This document shows, piece after piece, positions 32,472 to 41,914 of a stretch of 64,000 nt of DNA (position 1 is the stretch's first letter; each line of letters begins with the position of its first letter). Position numbers and translations under genes: made by a program. This DNA comes from Treponema sp. (lineage in GTDB: Bacteria > Spirochaetota > Spirochaetia > Treponematales > Treponemataceae): assembly GCA_017934745.1 (NCBI GenBank), contig JAGBIY010000009.1:95725-159724 (forward strand), read 5' to 3'. The notes below the pieces were generated by a model. It was not told where the DNA came from and made no database searches. It worked only from the letters and a program-made list of their open reading frames with translations.

Positions 32472-34622
32472 ATGAAGAAGATTTTTAAATCTGCCAGGGC
32501 GATTCTTGTCGCGTCGGCGTTTTTTATGGCGGCGGAAAGCGCGTTTTCCCAGTCGAACAGCGACTTCATGTTCCAGGCGACGAAGAGCGCGGGGACGGTC
32601 GCCGACTACAGCGCAATCGACAATTACGTGAAGTCGCTCTCAATCACCACCGACATGAGCTACGAAAGCGCGGCGAAGAAAATCTGCCAGAATGCCAGGA
32701 ACGACATCGAAAAGGCGCGGGCAATCTACTATTGGCTTGCGACGAACTTCACATATGACTATGACTTCACGGAACCCGACGCCTATATGGCTGATTCCAC
32801 TTGGTCACGGCGCACGGGCGTGTGCCAGGGATATTCAGAGCTTTTCATAAAGCTCGCGCGCTGCGTGGGATTGAACGCCGAATACTGCACTGGCTACTCA
32901 AAGTCAAATGACTACACCTACACGCCAAGCAACGGTACAGCCCTTGAATCAAAAAAACACGGATGGATTGTCGTGCATACGGGAGGCAAGCACATTCTTC
33001 TGGACGCGACGTGGGCATCGACCTCAAACTCCATAGACACTTGGTTCGATGTGAACCCGGTGATGATGCTTTCAAGCCACATGCCGCGCAATGAACTCAT
33101 GACATTCCTTCCACAGTCGGTTTCGCTTGAAAAATTCAAGATGATGCCGCGCATTTCCCCAATCTTGACGGGATTCGGCATAGACGGAAACGAATTGTAC
33201 GACTTCCTGCTCACCCACAGCAAGGCATGGGTGCCAATCTTCTACTCCGATGCCGAAGAGCAGATTAAAACAGGATTGAAGGTGAAGAAAATGCCGATGG
33301 CGAACGCCCTCAAAAAGGGACAGAGCTACACTTTCAACTTCACGTTCCCGTCGTCAACATCCGTGAAAATCAGGGCAGATGGAAAAGACACGAGCGTACA
33401 AAGCGGAAAGGATGTGCAGATAACGCCGAATTCAACATCGGAGGTCATCGTGGTCGCGGGCGGAAAAGGTATCTTCTATTATATTGTGGAAAATTCTCCG
33501 TCGTACCAGTACCAGAACCAAATCGCGCAGGTGAACGCCCAGCACAAGCCGATGACTTCCACAGCCACGTTTGCCGACGCAAAAGTGAGACAGGCATTCA
33601 TCCAATCCCGACTCTACGACACACAAAAGAATGTGGCGGGTCTTGAATACACGAATGTCGGAAAAGTGAATCTCACAGCCACCGACAATTCTTCTGTAAA
33701 CAACCACGCGTCGAACGGCAAACACAAAGTCCTCTATTTCGCCTACCTTCCATATCATGTCGAAGAATTGCGAAACATAGTCGCCTCATGGGCGGATTTG
33801 AAAAGCCGCAACATCGATTTCTATATCATCGACATAGGAGGAGCTTCAAAAGACCAAGTGTCGCAGGCGAAAAACCAGCTCGGAGCGGCAGACGACATAA
33901 AATTCGTCTACTCGGCGAAGCAGAACGGCAACAACAGTCCTGCATGCGAACTTTTGGGAGACTACCACGACAAAATTCTCTCGAACATCGGAAACAGACC
34001 GTTCGGCAGTTACAACATGGATGTTCCGGCGCAAATCTACATCGATTCCGACAACAAGCTGCAGATGGTGGAACTCGGAATCACGCCAATCGCCGACCAG
34101 ATGATTCAGAACATCGACGACTACCTCGTGGACCACATCCAGAGGAAGGGCTGGGTCCGCAACATCCGCGAGGATTACAGGAAGCCTCTCAAAGACAAGA
34201 TGAAAGTCCAAAGCCTAAACGATTTACGGGGGAACAGAGTCGCTTTGCAGTCTTCAGGCTTGACTTCGGCCTTCGCATCCTCCTCTGCGGTGACGGTGAC
34301 TTGCGACAGTTCCGCGAAAATGTCCGGCACCACAGCAGAGACGACGTTCACCGTGAAAGGGAATCTTTCAGTTTCCACATCGAACATCGCGCTCGCGACC
34401 AACACCTGCGGCGCGAAAATCCAGAGCGTAACAAAGGGCTCGACCTCGAACGGCGCGACGACCTACACGCTCACCGTTTCGTTCGCGAAAGCCGGCTCGT
34501 TCTCTTACACCGTGTCCGACGCGAACAAAAAGAAGCTCGCCACATCGAGCGAAATCAAAGTGACAATCGCTTCTTCCAAGTCAAAACTGAATAGCATTGA
34601 CATAAAGAAGCTGAAAAAATGA
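32472..34622 (+). CDS. Exported transglutaminase-like protein with thioredoxin-like region
   Basis: 716 residues. After a signal peptide (MKKIFKSARAILVASAFFMAAESAFS) comes a transglutaminase/KyphoScoliosis-type domain (about 35-215) with the catalytic set visible: Cys in RTGVCQGYSELF, His in KKHGWIVVH and Asp in ILLDATWA. A middle beta region, a thioredoxin-like stretch without a CxxC (HKVLYFAYLPYHVEELRNIV to PAQIYIDSDNKLQM) and a C-terminal Ig-like domain follow. The ATG at 32472 follows AAGGA. Extracytoplasmic peptide or protein crosslinking/cleavage is a reasonable inference. Its leader lacks the shared motif of its neighbours. Confidence 0.82.
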   Translation: MKKIFKSARAILVASAFFMAAESAFSQSNSDFMFQATKSAGTVADYSAIDNYVKSLSITTDMSYESAAKKICQNARNDIEKARAIYYWLATNFTYDYDFTEPDAYMADSTWSRRTGVCQGYSELFIKLARCVGLNAEYCTGYSKSNDYTYTPSNGTALESKKHGWIVVHTGGKHILLDATWASTSNSIDTWFDVNPVMMLSSHMPRNELMTFLPQSVSLEKFKMMPRISPILTGFGIDGNELYDFLLTHSKAWVPIFYSDAEEQIKTGLKVKKMPMANALKKGQSYTFNFTFPSSTSVKIRADGKDTSVQSGKDVQITPNSTSEVIVVAGGKGIFYYIVENSPSYQYQNQIAQVNAQHKPMTSTATFADAKVRQAFIQSRLYDTQKNVAGLEYTNVGKVNLTATDNSSVNNHASNGKHKVLYFAYLPYHVEELRNIVASWADLKSRNIDFYIIDIGGASKDQVSQAKNQLGAADDIKFVYSAKQNGNNSPACELLGDYHDKILSNIGNRPFGSYNMDVPAQIYIDSDNKLQMVELGITPIADQMIQNIDDYLVDHIQRKGWVRNIREDYRKPLKDKMKVQSLNDLRGNRVALQSSGLTSAFASSSAVTVTCDSSAKMSGTTAETTFTVKGNLSVSTSNIALATNTCGAKIQSVTKGSTSNGATTYTLTVSFAKAGSFSYTVSDANKKKLATSSEIKVTIASSKSKLNSIDIKKLKK

Positions 34623-34656
34623 CAGACCTCTGAAATTTCAACGAGTCTGTAAATAA

Positions 34657-34694
34657 AACTTCCGGCAAGAAGAGAAACTGCCAAGGAGAAACAC
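34657..34694 (+). promoter_or_regulatory. Conserved 5' leader, copy 3
   Basis: aacttccggcaagaagagaa followed by actgcc and AAGGAG before the ATG, nearly identical to copies 1 and 2. Confidence 0.5.
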
Positions 34695-35768
34695 ATGAAA
34701 AAGATTTTTAAAACAGCCGCATTTATCGCGGTCACATTCTGTATGGCGGGGGCGACATTCGCGGCTCCATCAGGCACTTACGAAGAAGGCTACAAGACAG
34801 GATATGCCACCGAGCCAGGCTCCCGTGCGTCACGCTCCAAAAAGTCAGAAGAATTCTATGCGGGTTTTGCGGCAGGTCAGGCGGACAACGCAGCCAAAGC
34901 CTCTTCCGCAATTTCCGTGAACGGCAAGTTCATCAGGAATTCTGCGATGGCGCTCGTTCAGGGCGGAAGCATAAAGGGAAAAGGAGCCGAGTTCGGAGAG
35001 ATGGGGCTCATCGATGAGGGCGCGAACATCGCTCCATACTACATCGGAAAATACGAGGTCACGCAGGAATTCTACGAGGCGGTCATCGGAAGCCAGAAGA
35101 ACACATTCGACAAAGCCCCTTCCGGCAACCGCAAGGACACGCTCGTAAAAGGCGAAGCGCAGGAAAGACGCCCTGTGGATTCCGTCACCTGGTACGACGC
35201 GATTAACTTCTGCAACATCTTGAGCAAGACACAGGGGCTGCAGGAAGCCTACACAATCAAGGTCAAGAAGGAAGAAGGCGGCCACATAATGGACGCGGAT
35301 GTTTCTTGGAACAAGAAAGCGAACGGCTTCCGTCTTCCTTCCGAGGAAGAATGGGAACTTGCCTGCCGCGGCGGCGACCCTGCAAAAAAAGATTTCGCTT
35401 ATTCGTTCAGCGGCGCGGCCTCTCCGTCATACGACGGCAAGGCCGCAACTAGCGCGGACTTGGACAAAGTCGGCTGGTACCTCTACAACCCGGGCGGGAA
35501 GACAACAAGCGCGAAGGGAAGCGCGGGCACTCCAAGCTTCTGCTCCCACGAAGTCGGCAAGAAAGGCGCGAACGCCATCGGCGCTTACGACATGAGCGGA
35601 AACGTCTACGAGTGGGTCTACGATGTCGGCGACGACGGAGAGCGCATCATCCGTGGCGGAGCCTACACGACTTCCGCCGCAGCGTGCAAGATAACGGCTT
35701 ACAACGACGAGCCTCCATCAAAGAAATTGACAGGCCTCGGCTTCCGCATCGCGCGCAACGCAAAATAA
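34695..35768 (+). CDS. Exported SUMF1/formylglycine-generating-enzyme-like protein
   Basis: 357 residues with a signal peptide (MKKIFKTAAFIAVTFCMAGATFA). After a short repeat-like N-terminus, residues ~75-355 form a SUMF1 domain: ALVQGGSIKGKG, IGKYEVTQEFYEAVIG, PVDSVTWYDAINFCN, GFRLPSEEEWELACRGG, IGAYDMSGNVYEWVYD and LGFRIARNAK. In many bacteria this fold acts as a surface or ligand-binding domain and not as an oxidase. The paired active-site cysteines of true formylglycine-generating enzymes are not evident. A strong terminator follows, ending this exported-gene row. Confidence 0.9.
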   Translation: MKKIFKTAAFIAVTFCMAGATFAAPSGTYEEGYKTGYATEPGSRASRSKKSEEFYAGFAAGQADNAAKASSAISVNGKFIRNSAMALVQGGSIKGKGAEFGEMGLIDEGANIAPYYIGKYEVTQEFYEAVIGSQKNTFDKAPSGNRKDTLVKGEAQERRPVDSVTWYDAINFCNILSKTQGLQEAYTIKVKKEEGGHIMDADVSWNKKANGFRLPSEEEWELACRGGDPAKKDFAYSFSGAASPSYDGKAATSADLDKVGWYLYNPGGKTTSAKGSAGTPSFCSHEVGKKGANAIGAYDMSGNVYEWVYDVGDDGERIIRGGAYTTSAAACKITAYNDEPPSKKLTGLGFRIARNAK

Positions 35769-35787
35769 GCGAAAAACCGCACACCGG

Positions 35788-35837
35788 CCTCCAGCGTACC
35801 GCGCAATGAAAAGCACGGAACGGCTGGAGGATTTTTT
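35788..35837 (+). terminator. Intrinsic terminator after SUMF1 gene
   Basis: cctccagc pairs with gctggagg across a 28-base loop and is followed by a T-rich run. It separates this gene from the converging toxin operon. Confidence 0.85.
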
Positions 35838-35877
35838 GATGGGGCGGAAACTCCCCCCTGTCCAAAATTTTCAAAAT

Positions 35878-36618
35878 CTAGGGCTTCATCAATTCAAATT
35901 CGCCATTCATTGAGATTCTTACCAAGTGGCAGAATGTATTTGGATAGCGTTTCAGCAGATACGAAAAAGATGTTTCCTTGTTTCGCTCAAGAACTGCTAT
36001 TTTTTGAGTACCATCAACTTCATACGGAATGAACACCGCAACATGATAGTGCTGCCAAAGCCGAGGTTTTCCGTAGAATCCATTTATCGATGCAATGAAA
36101 AAAAAGTTCGGATGCTTTTCAGCCTGCTCCAAGAGGACATTTTCTATCAAGCTGATTGGATAGCCGCAATTCGCGATGTATTTTGAAACGGTAGAATCGA
36201 TAACATCGTTGCTTTTGTACGATGGCTGATTTCCCCGTTTTTTCTCCAGTTCAAGCGCAAGGTTTCTCGTCCAATCAAGACCAAAATAAGGGTCGCGGCT
36301 TTGTTCGTAAACGAGCATTTGTGCGTTTCCTCGTTCGCCCTCGTGCTTTTTTCGCGCGGCTTTCAGCGATATGTACTTGGTCTCTTCGCTTTTTGCGAGC
36401 GGTTCATAGAACCCATCGACAATCCACTTTGCGAATCCCGCGCAGTTCAAGCCCTGAATCGTGTCCTTCGTGTAGTTTCCGTCCGCATCTATCGCCCCAG
36501 TCGGCGAATCTTTCAAATTGGGAAGTTCATTGCGGATTTTTTCCAGCATGATGCTATTTGACACGGAAAAAATCTGCATGGAGAATAAATTCAGGGCAAC
36601 AAAAAGCAGCGATTTCAT
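35878..36618 (-). CDS. Exported papain-like (NlpC/CHAP-type) protein in toxin operon
   Basis: 246 residues with a signal peptide (MKSLLFVALNLFSMQIFSVS). The sequence has the order expected for a papain-like fold: a Cys at a helix start in IQGLNCAGFAKWIVDGFY, a His in the strand LWQHYHVAVFIPY and a polar residue in KIAVLERNKE. It could hydrolyse a peptide or amide bond in the periplasm or cell wall, but the assignment is from motif spacing only. Its ATG overlaps the stop of the putative immunity gene (ATGA), so it belongs to the toxin operon. It might assist toxin release or be a second immunity factor. Confidence 0.6.
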   Translation of the reverse strand: MKSLLFVALNLFSMQIFSVSNSIMLEKIRNELPNLKDSPTGAIDADGNYTKDTIQGLNCAGFAKWIVDGFYEPLAKSEETKYISLKAARKKHEGERGNAQMLVYEQSRDPYFGLDWTRNLALELEKKRGNQPSYKSNDVIDSTVSKYIANCGYPISLIENVLLEQAEKHPNFFFIASINGFYGKPRLWQHYHVAVFIPYEVDGTQKIAVLERNKETSFSYLLKRYPNTFCHLVRISMNGEFELMKP

Positions 36619-37040
36619 TTTTTTGTTTTTTTCCACTCAGCAAACGCATCTGTAACAAAACTACCTTTTGTTTCATTTTTATTGCAATAAATGCTTTCAA
36701 AGCTAATTGAATTTTCTTTGCAATCAAGAACAGCCTTTATTTCAGTTGGTAAATCAACGTTGTTTGACTTAGCGATTTTCAAAAGATCTGTATACATCTC
36801 CAATAGTGCAGTTGAGAATTCTTTTTGTTTTTCAACAGAATCCATAGTAGGCAAATTTAAAAACTTGTCAGCTTCATGTTTTTCGAGAATTCTACCCATG
36901 TACTTCATGAAAAAATCACTAAATGCGACACCGTTATTGTATGAGCAATATAAATATAAAGATTCAGAATCTTTCAGATATTTTTTGCAATAAGAAAGCA
37001 TTTCAACAATTTTTTTGTTTATCATTTCGTCTATTTTCAT
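36615..37040 (-). CDS. Putative immunity protein for the MORN-nuclease toxin
   Basis: 141 residues, soluble, very AT-rich. It lies eight bases after the stop of the large toxin, the usual place for an immunity gene. Predicted order is helix (NKKIVEMLSYCKKYL), beta hairpin (SLYLYCSYNNGVAFSDFFMKYM), helices, then another hairpin (IKAVLDCKENSISFESIYC). This is broadly like the YezG/DUF600 type of immunity proteins that neutralise the same nuclease class, but the resemblance is weak. It is translationally coupled to the exported papain-like gene. Confidence 0.6.
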   Translation of the reverse strand: MKIDEMINKKIVEMLSYCKKYLKDSESLYLYCSYNNGVAFSDFFMKYMGRILEKHEADKFLNLPTMDSVEKQKEFSTALLEMYTDLLKIAKSNNVDLPTEIKAVLDCKENSISFESIYCNKNETKGSFVTDAFAEWKKTKK

Positions 37041-37048
37041 AACAATAC

Positions 37049-40000
37049 CTAGATATTTAAAAATTTCAGAACCTCAACCTTGCCATCGATGATTTGTGTC
37101 ACAATGAACTCAGAAGGGCGTTTTGATGTTCCTTCATACACAATGTCAATTTTTACACGAACGTCGCCTCCTTGTTCCAATGCTTTTACCCACGTATTTT
37201 CCATTGCTTTCCACTCTCCTTTGTTCAGGTGAGCATTCTGCGAAATCAAGTTATCAAGTTCACCAGAGCCTCCAAAGCGACCTGCCACGATATGCCCCGC
37301 ATCATCGGTACTAACTTTATCAAGAGTTTTACTATTATGCGCTTCACGCGTGTATGAGTCTGTCTTCCGTATATCTTCTTGAAGCCGAAGCTTATCAGTC
37401 TCAACAGAATCTATTCTTCCAAATTCGTCTGTCTTGTAATAATAGTTTCCTTCTCCTGTTCTGTAAGTAATATTTGGATTCAGCTCCTGCGTCTTTTTAT
37501 TTTTGTACCTAGAGTCGTGGTTCACATAATTTACAGACTCTCCAGTCCGCTTGTTTTTTAACTTCCCGGAAATGGAATCCCTTACAAGCGAATTATTTTT
37601 TGAATCGCGAATTACCTGTGTCGTGATTTCTTCTGGAAGCTGACCATTTTTCGCAAGTTTTTTATATGTCGGAACATCAAACGAATCCAAGAAATCAACA
37701 GTCCGTCTGAAGTCACGGCTAGGAACTTTGTTTAGTATTTCAACGACTTCAGCTCCGTTTCTCTTTATCGCATCCAAAAGAGCTTTCTGTCTTCTTACGC
37801 CCGCTTTGTTCAACAAATTCACGAGCAAATCCGTGTCTCCTTTGCATATCAACGAGGCGTACTCAGGAGCGGGATAATTTTTCAGAATCTTTAATAATGC
37901 TTCTTGATTCGAGGCACTGACTTTTTTCAAGGCTTTCGCGAAGTCATCTCCATATTTGTTGAAAAGAGAAACAGCATCGTCGCCATATTTTTCGATGACC
38001 TTTATTGCCTCGTCGCCGTACATGCCAACGATTTTTCCCAATGAAGGATTGTTTCTCGCAAGCCTTATTGCATCGTCGACGTTCCCCGAATTTTTTATGT
38101 AGCGGACAACGGCATCTGGATACTCAGAAGCACGCGCAACCTTTGCGATTTCATCTCCGTTTTTCAAGAACAGTCGAGCAATTTCGTCTCCGTTCGACTT
38201 CGCCGCCCTCACTATTACGTCTCCATTTTTCGCAAGCTGCTCCGATATGTCGTTTCCGTACTTGAGTAAGAGCCTTGTAGCGTCATCGCCGTATTTTGCG
38301 AAAAGTGCTGGATAAACTGTGCTTATCCACTTTGTTTTCACAAAGTTTGTTAGCTTGCCGCCGTTTCTTGCCACAAACTGGCAGAATTTCGATTTACTGG
38401 CTCTCTCTATTAAAGCACGACCAGCCGCACCTCCAACTTTGCCGAGCTTTGACAGCCGTTCTGCGGCGAGTGAAAGAGTTTTGTTTTTTGAAACAGCCTT
38501 GCCTATTACATTCGCTATGACTCTACCCGCCTTGCCCATTCCCTCGGCGGCTTTTGCGCTGACTTTTTCAATGGCTTTGCCTCCTCCTGCGGGAATTATG
38601 ACGTTTATTGCGTCCCAAACGATATCCTTTGCGTAATCCTTCAGCATTCCTGGAATAAGGGTACTGTTTCCTGCGACGCAAGCATCATAGATGTCGATTG
38701 ATGTGCTGACTGTTTTCAGGGAAATCTGCACAACGGAAAGCCCTATGTCAACTGCCGCAGCAATTGGCTGAATGGGGCTTGGAATTATGGACAGGAGACC
38801 CGCCACTAATTGAAGTTTTCCAATCACCTTGTCTATGGTGGGCTTGTGTTTTTTGTAGGAGTCGTTCCACCCTGCCAAATACGCTTCGGAGCTTATGATC
38901 TGAAAAACTTCATGGGCATCATAAACAGAAGACAAGTCGTATACCGTATCGTTCAACTGATATGACGCCAAAATCGCATGATTGTCAGGGCTGCTCAATC
39001 GTGCAAGCCGCTCCTCCTGTGTAGTCCAAATGCCAAGTCCTGCGACAGGCAATCCATTGGACATAAACCCTTCCCACATATCGCCGTTGCTGAAGAGAAT
39101 TTTTCCATTTTTGGGAAGTCTCACCGAGGCCACCCTAGCGTCATCGGCGGAAGAAACCGCTTCTGAATTTTGAGGAACTTCCATGCCGTCCCATCCGTCG
39201 GACGCAATTATTGTTATCTCGTCATTTTCTTCGGAAGAGAGATAGCCTGTACCATAAAATTGACCATTTATGAAACCGCCCTCATACAGCATTCCGTTTG
39301 CGAATTCGAATGTTCCATTGCCGTTCCGCTGGTTTCCAAAATAGCTACCTGTATAGACTCCGCATACTTTGCCGTTTTTGTCCACATATGATTGCTGTCC
39401 GATTCCAGTCCGTTGGTTTCCACTGAAAGAGCCTTCATAGAAATTCCCGCTTGAATCCTTGTATGAGCCGTAACCTTCAAATTTGCCGTCGACGATTTCT
39501 CCTGAGAATTTTCTTCCATCAGTACCGTAAAATGAGCAGTCGGCACCGCTCATTATGTCGGAATTCTGCCAGTTTCCGTTCAGAACAGATCCGTCCGAAT
39601 TGATTTTTTTTCCCAAGCCCCGGACTTTTCCGTTTACAAATGTCCCCTCGTATGTCGTGCCGCTCTTGGAAACCAATCTTCCCTGTCCATTGTACAAATC
39701 ATATTTCCAATCTCCGCTGTAGCTGTAGTTCGAGTTGTTGCTATATTCAGTTCCCTTTCCGTTTTTCTTATCGTTCAGGAAATAGCCCTCATACGTCGTA
39801 TTCTGTCTTTTATCGATAAATATTCCGAATCCATGCCTCTTTCCGTCCTTGAATTCTCCCTCGTAGGTGAAATTTGGCGTGTCGAGAGTTCCTTTCCCCG
39901 TGTAGTTTTCGTTTCCGTCGAAGCCACCCGTGTAGAATTCATTCTTTCTGTAATTTGACATGACTCCGTATATGGGATAACCATCGTCTGTCGCCTTGCC

Positions 40001-40177
40001 TAGGAATATATCCCCAGAGTCGTATTCGATTCTTACGGAATTCAAATCATCATGTCCATTCTCCTGTGGAATGTAGGCTTTTCCATTTCCGAAATCTATT
40101 ACGACAGTTTCCGCATGACATAGCGGAGAAAAACACAAAAATAATAAAAAAAGTATGTTTTTTAACGGATTTCTCAT
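37049..40177 (-). CDS. Large exported MORN-repeat toxin with C-terminal non-specific nuclease domain
   Basis: 1042 residues. A signal peptide (MRNPLKNILFLLFLCFSPLCHA) is followed by about nine MORN repeats (residues ~60-310, pattern YEGxFxNGxxxGxG). A hydrophobic pre-toxin segment (LQLVAGLLSIIPSPIQPIAAAVDIGL) comes next, then repeated KYGDDAxxLxxKYG units. The last ~100 residues (from DDAGHIVAGRFGGSGELDNL through KGEWKAMENTW) match the DNA/RNA non-specific endonuclease type 2 toxin domain, including the catalytic His. The ATG at 40177 has a GAGGA site. This class is usually attached to type VII (LXG) or contact-dependent carriers, so the MORN carrier with a Sec signal is unusual. Confidence 0.85.
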   Translation of the reverse strand: MRNPLKNILFLLFLCFSPLCHAETVVIDFGNGKAYIPQENGHDDLNSVRIEYDSGDIFLGKATDDGYPIYGVMSNYRKNEFYTGGFDGNENYTGKGTLDTPNFTYEGEFKDGKRHGFGIFIDKRQNTTYEGYFLNDKKNGKGTEYSNNSNYSYSGDWKYDLYNGQGRLVSKSGTTYEGTFVNGKVRGLGKKINSDGSVLNGNWQNSDIMSGADCSFYGTDGRKFSGEIVDGKFEGYGSYKDSSGNFYEGSFSGNQRTGIGQQSYVDKNGKVCGVYTGSYFGNQRNGNGTFEFANGMLYEGGFINGQFYGTGYLSSEENDEITIIASDGWDGMEVPQNSEAVSSADDARVASVRLPKNGKILFSNGDMWEGFMSNGLPVAGLGIWTTQEERLARLSSPDNHAILASYQLNDTVYDLSSVYDAHEVFQIISSEAYLAGWNDSYKKHKPTIDKVIGKLQLVAGLLSIIPSPIQPIAAAVDIGLSVVQISLKTVSTSIDIYDACVAGNSTLIPGMLKDYAKDIVWDAINVIIPAGGGKAIEKVSAKAAEGMGKAGRVIANVIGKAVSKNKTLSLAAERLSKLGKVGGAAGRALIERASKSKFCQFVARNGGKLTNFVKTKWISTVYPALFAKYGDDATRLLLKYGNDISEQLAKNGDVIVRAAKSNGDEIARLFLKNGDEIAKVARASEYPDAVVRYIKNSGNVDDAIRLARNNPSLGKIVGMYGDEAIKVIEKYGDDAVSLFNKYGDDFAKALKKVSASNQEALLKILKNYPAPEYASLICKGDTDLLVNLLNKAGVRRQKALLDAIKRNGAEVVEILNKVPSRDFRRTVDFLDSFDVPTYKKLAKNGQLPEEITTQVIRDSKNNSLVRDSISGKLKNKRTGESVNYVNHDSRYKNKKTQELNPNITYRTGEGNYYYKTDEFGRIDSVETDKLRLQEDIRKTDSYTREAHNSKTLDKVSTDDAGHIVAGRFGGSGELDNLISQNAHLNKGEWKAMENTWVKALEQGGDVRVKIDIVYEGTSKRPSEFIVTQIIDGKVEVLKFLNI

Positions 40178-40199
40178 AATTTTCCTCAATAAAATGCCA

Positions 40200-41333
40200 C
40201 TAATACATCACTACTACATCAACGCGCCTGTATTTTTCTAGATTGGTTGTTTCGTTTTGATTTTTTGAATATCCCAAACCGATTGTTTCGACTTTTTCGG
40301 GACTGATTCCAAAACCACTGCCAACCAAAATTTTTTTTACGGATTCCGCCCTCTTTTTCGAAAGTTCCGTGTTGAACCGTTCGCTTCTCTCGCTTATTTC
40401 GATTTTTCCGTTGAACAATGTGGAATCCGCATACCCCATAAGTATAAATCTTGCCTCATTCCGTTTGTCTTCAGGAATTTTTGACAGCATTTCGTTTACC
40501 CCTAGAAGGTATGAAGAAAATTTTCCTATCTTTTCTTCTTCAGTTTTTACATTTAGCAAATACTCCTCACGCCAGACTTCCGACTCGTTGATGTCCATGC
40601 TACTGCCATAAGGAAAATATAACCTGCAGGTGAATTTTGGCTTTCTCTCATCAAAATTGATATTAACCAGTTCACTATTTTTCAAATCCGTAAGATTCTG
40701 TAGAATGTCCTCAATCTCAATCGTCAAATTTTCATCAGTTCCTCTTTTTGATTTTTTTCGTTTCCTTTCGCTTGTTGAACTTTTCCGTTTCCCTTCTCTT
40801 AATGAGATAGAATTCTCCGAAATGTTGCTCAAGTCCGAATTTTCATCCAAAAGCGCGTTCAAATCCTTAAAGTTTCCATTCTCATCCGTCAGATAGAATA
40901 ATTCAACATTTGGGAGATCAGATTCGTCTTTATCCGACTTTGCCAATTCCTTCAACTTTTCGACAATCTGCGGTGGCAAAACAGATTCGGACTGTTCTTC
41001 AACTTCGCTTTCGGATGTGGCAGAAGATTCATCGGAACCAACAGCAATTTCAGAGTTTTCAATTTCTTTGCCATCTTCTTTTTTCGTCGCTATATAGCCG
41101 GCTAAAAGCGAGGCAGTGAGTACGGAAGCAATGATTCCAATTCCCCAAAACCGCTTTTTCGTCTTTGCGCTTTTATAGACAGATTCTTCATTTTTCGGCT
41201 TCTCACCAGCGGACTTCTCCATCAAGAAAGTTTCAAACTCTTTCTTTCCATCTTGGGAAAGCAGTTTTTCCCATTTATAAAAGTCCTTTGAATATTGATA
41301 TTCAAACCAGACTTCCATTTCATCCTTAGTCAC
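40200..41333 (-). CDS. Membrane-anchored OmpA-like protein, first gene of toxin operon
   Basis: 377 residues. A short cytoplasmic N-terminus (MTKDEMEVWFEYQYSKDFYKWEKLL) is followed by one membrane helix (FWGIGIIASVLTASLLAGYIA) and an acidic linker. The C-terminal OmpA/MotB-type domain (EARFILMGYADSTLFNGKIE, LSKKRAESVKKILV, VETIGLGYSKN, KYRRVDVVVMY) normally binds peptidoglycan. The GTG start has GGAGG six bases upstream. Leading the toxin operon, it could anchor or guide the exported toxin through the periplasm. The topology resembles an inner-membrane protein reaching to the cell wall. No secretion ATPase is nearby. Confidence 0.8.
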   Translation of the reverse strand: MTKDEMEVWFEYQYSKDFYKWEKLLSQDGKKEFETFLMEKSAGEKPKNEESVYKSAKTKKRFWGIGIIASVLTASLLAGYIATKKEDGKEIENSEIAVGSDESSATSESEVEEQSESVLPPQIVEKLKELAKSDKDESDLPNVELFYLTDENGNFKDLNALLDENSDLSNISENSISLREGKRKSSTSERKRKKSKRGTDENLTIEIEDILQNLTDLKNSELVNINFDERKPKFTCRLYFPYGSSMDINESEVWREEYLLNVKTEEEKIGKFSSYLLGVNEMLSKIPEDKRNEARFILMGYADSTLFNGKIEISERSERFNTELSKKRAESVKKILVGSGFGISPEKVETIGLGYSKNQNETTNLEKYRRVDVVVMY

Positions 41334-41401
41334 GAGAATCCTCCATAACGAAAAGCACTCACTGTAGAATATAGAAAACAGAAAAACACTCTCTTATAGT
41401 T

Positions 41402-41431
41402 AGTATAATACAAAATCACTCACCAAATCAA
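41402..41431 (-). promoter_or_regulatory. Predicted promoter of the MORN-toxin operon
   Basis: On the minus strand TTGATT and TATACT are 18 bp apart, about 70 bp before the GTG start at 41333. The divergent Xre gene starts at 41469, so its product could bind this intergenic region. Confidence 0.5.
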
Positions 41432-41468
41432 ACAAAACTTACCTATTCACTTGCTTTAATTGAGTGTT

Positions 41469-41783
41469 ATGGAAAAGTATCAATCACAGTTCATAATGAA
41501 TCTGAAATACTACAGGGAACTTCGGGGACTTTCCCAAGCCGCTTTGGCAGGAATAATGGAATGCGGGACTGGAACCATAGGGAATTTGGAAGCGGGCAGT
41601 TCAAAACCTTCTTTTGATTTGATTGTAAAGATTGCGTACGCATTGGAAGTTGAACCTTGCGACTTGTTCATGAGGAATTCCAGCACAGCGAAAAAGGAAA
41701 TAGATGACTTTCTGAGGATAGAACTCCCCAAACACATAAAGGACATTGCCGACAAGCGATTTCCGCTCAGTCAGGAAAATTAG
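41469..41783 (+). CDS. Xre-family regulator divergent from toxin operon
   Basis: 104 residues. The HTH spans FIMNLKYYRELRGLSQAALAGIMECGTGTIGNLEAGSSKPSFDLIVKIAYALEVEP, followed by a short helical tail. The ATG at 41469 was chosen over a TTG nine bases earlier. It faces away from the OmpA-like/toxin operon with 135 bp between starts, a common arrangement for a local repressor. AT-rich like its neighbours. Confidence 0.87.
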   Translation: MEKYQSQFIMNLKYYRELRGLSQAALAGIMECGTGTIGNLEAGSSKPSFDLIVKIAYALEVEPCDLFMRNSSTAKKEIDDFLRIELPKHIKDIADKRFPLSQEN

Positions 41784-41860
41784 TATTTTTCTTTTTGCAT
41801 AATCTCCAGAGTTCTTGGGCAATGCAAAGCAACGGCAAAAAAAACGATAAAAAGGCTAAA

Positions 41861-41889
41861 TTCATTAGCGAAACAAAGCTGATTATAAT
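41861..41889 (+). promoter_or_regulatory. Predicted promoter of Phd/RelE module
   Basis: TTCATT and a perfect TATAAT are 17 bp apart. An AAGGAGG ribosome site follows shortly before the antitoxin ATG at 41915. Confidence 0.55.
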
Positions 41890-41914
41890 ATAGTAGACTT
41901 TCAAGGAGGCTTCT

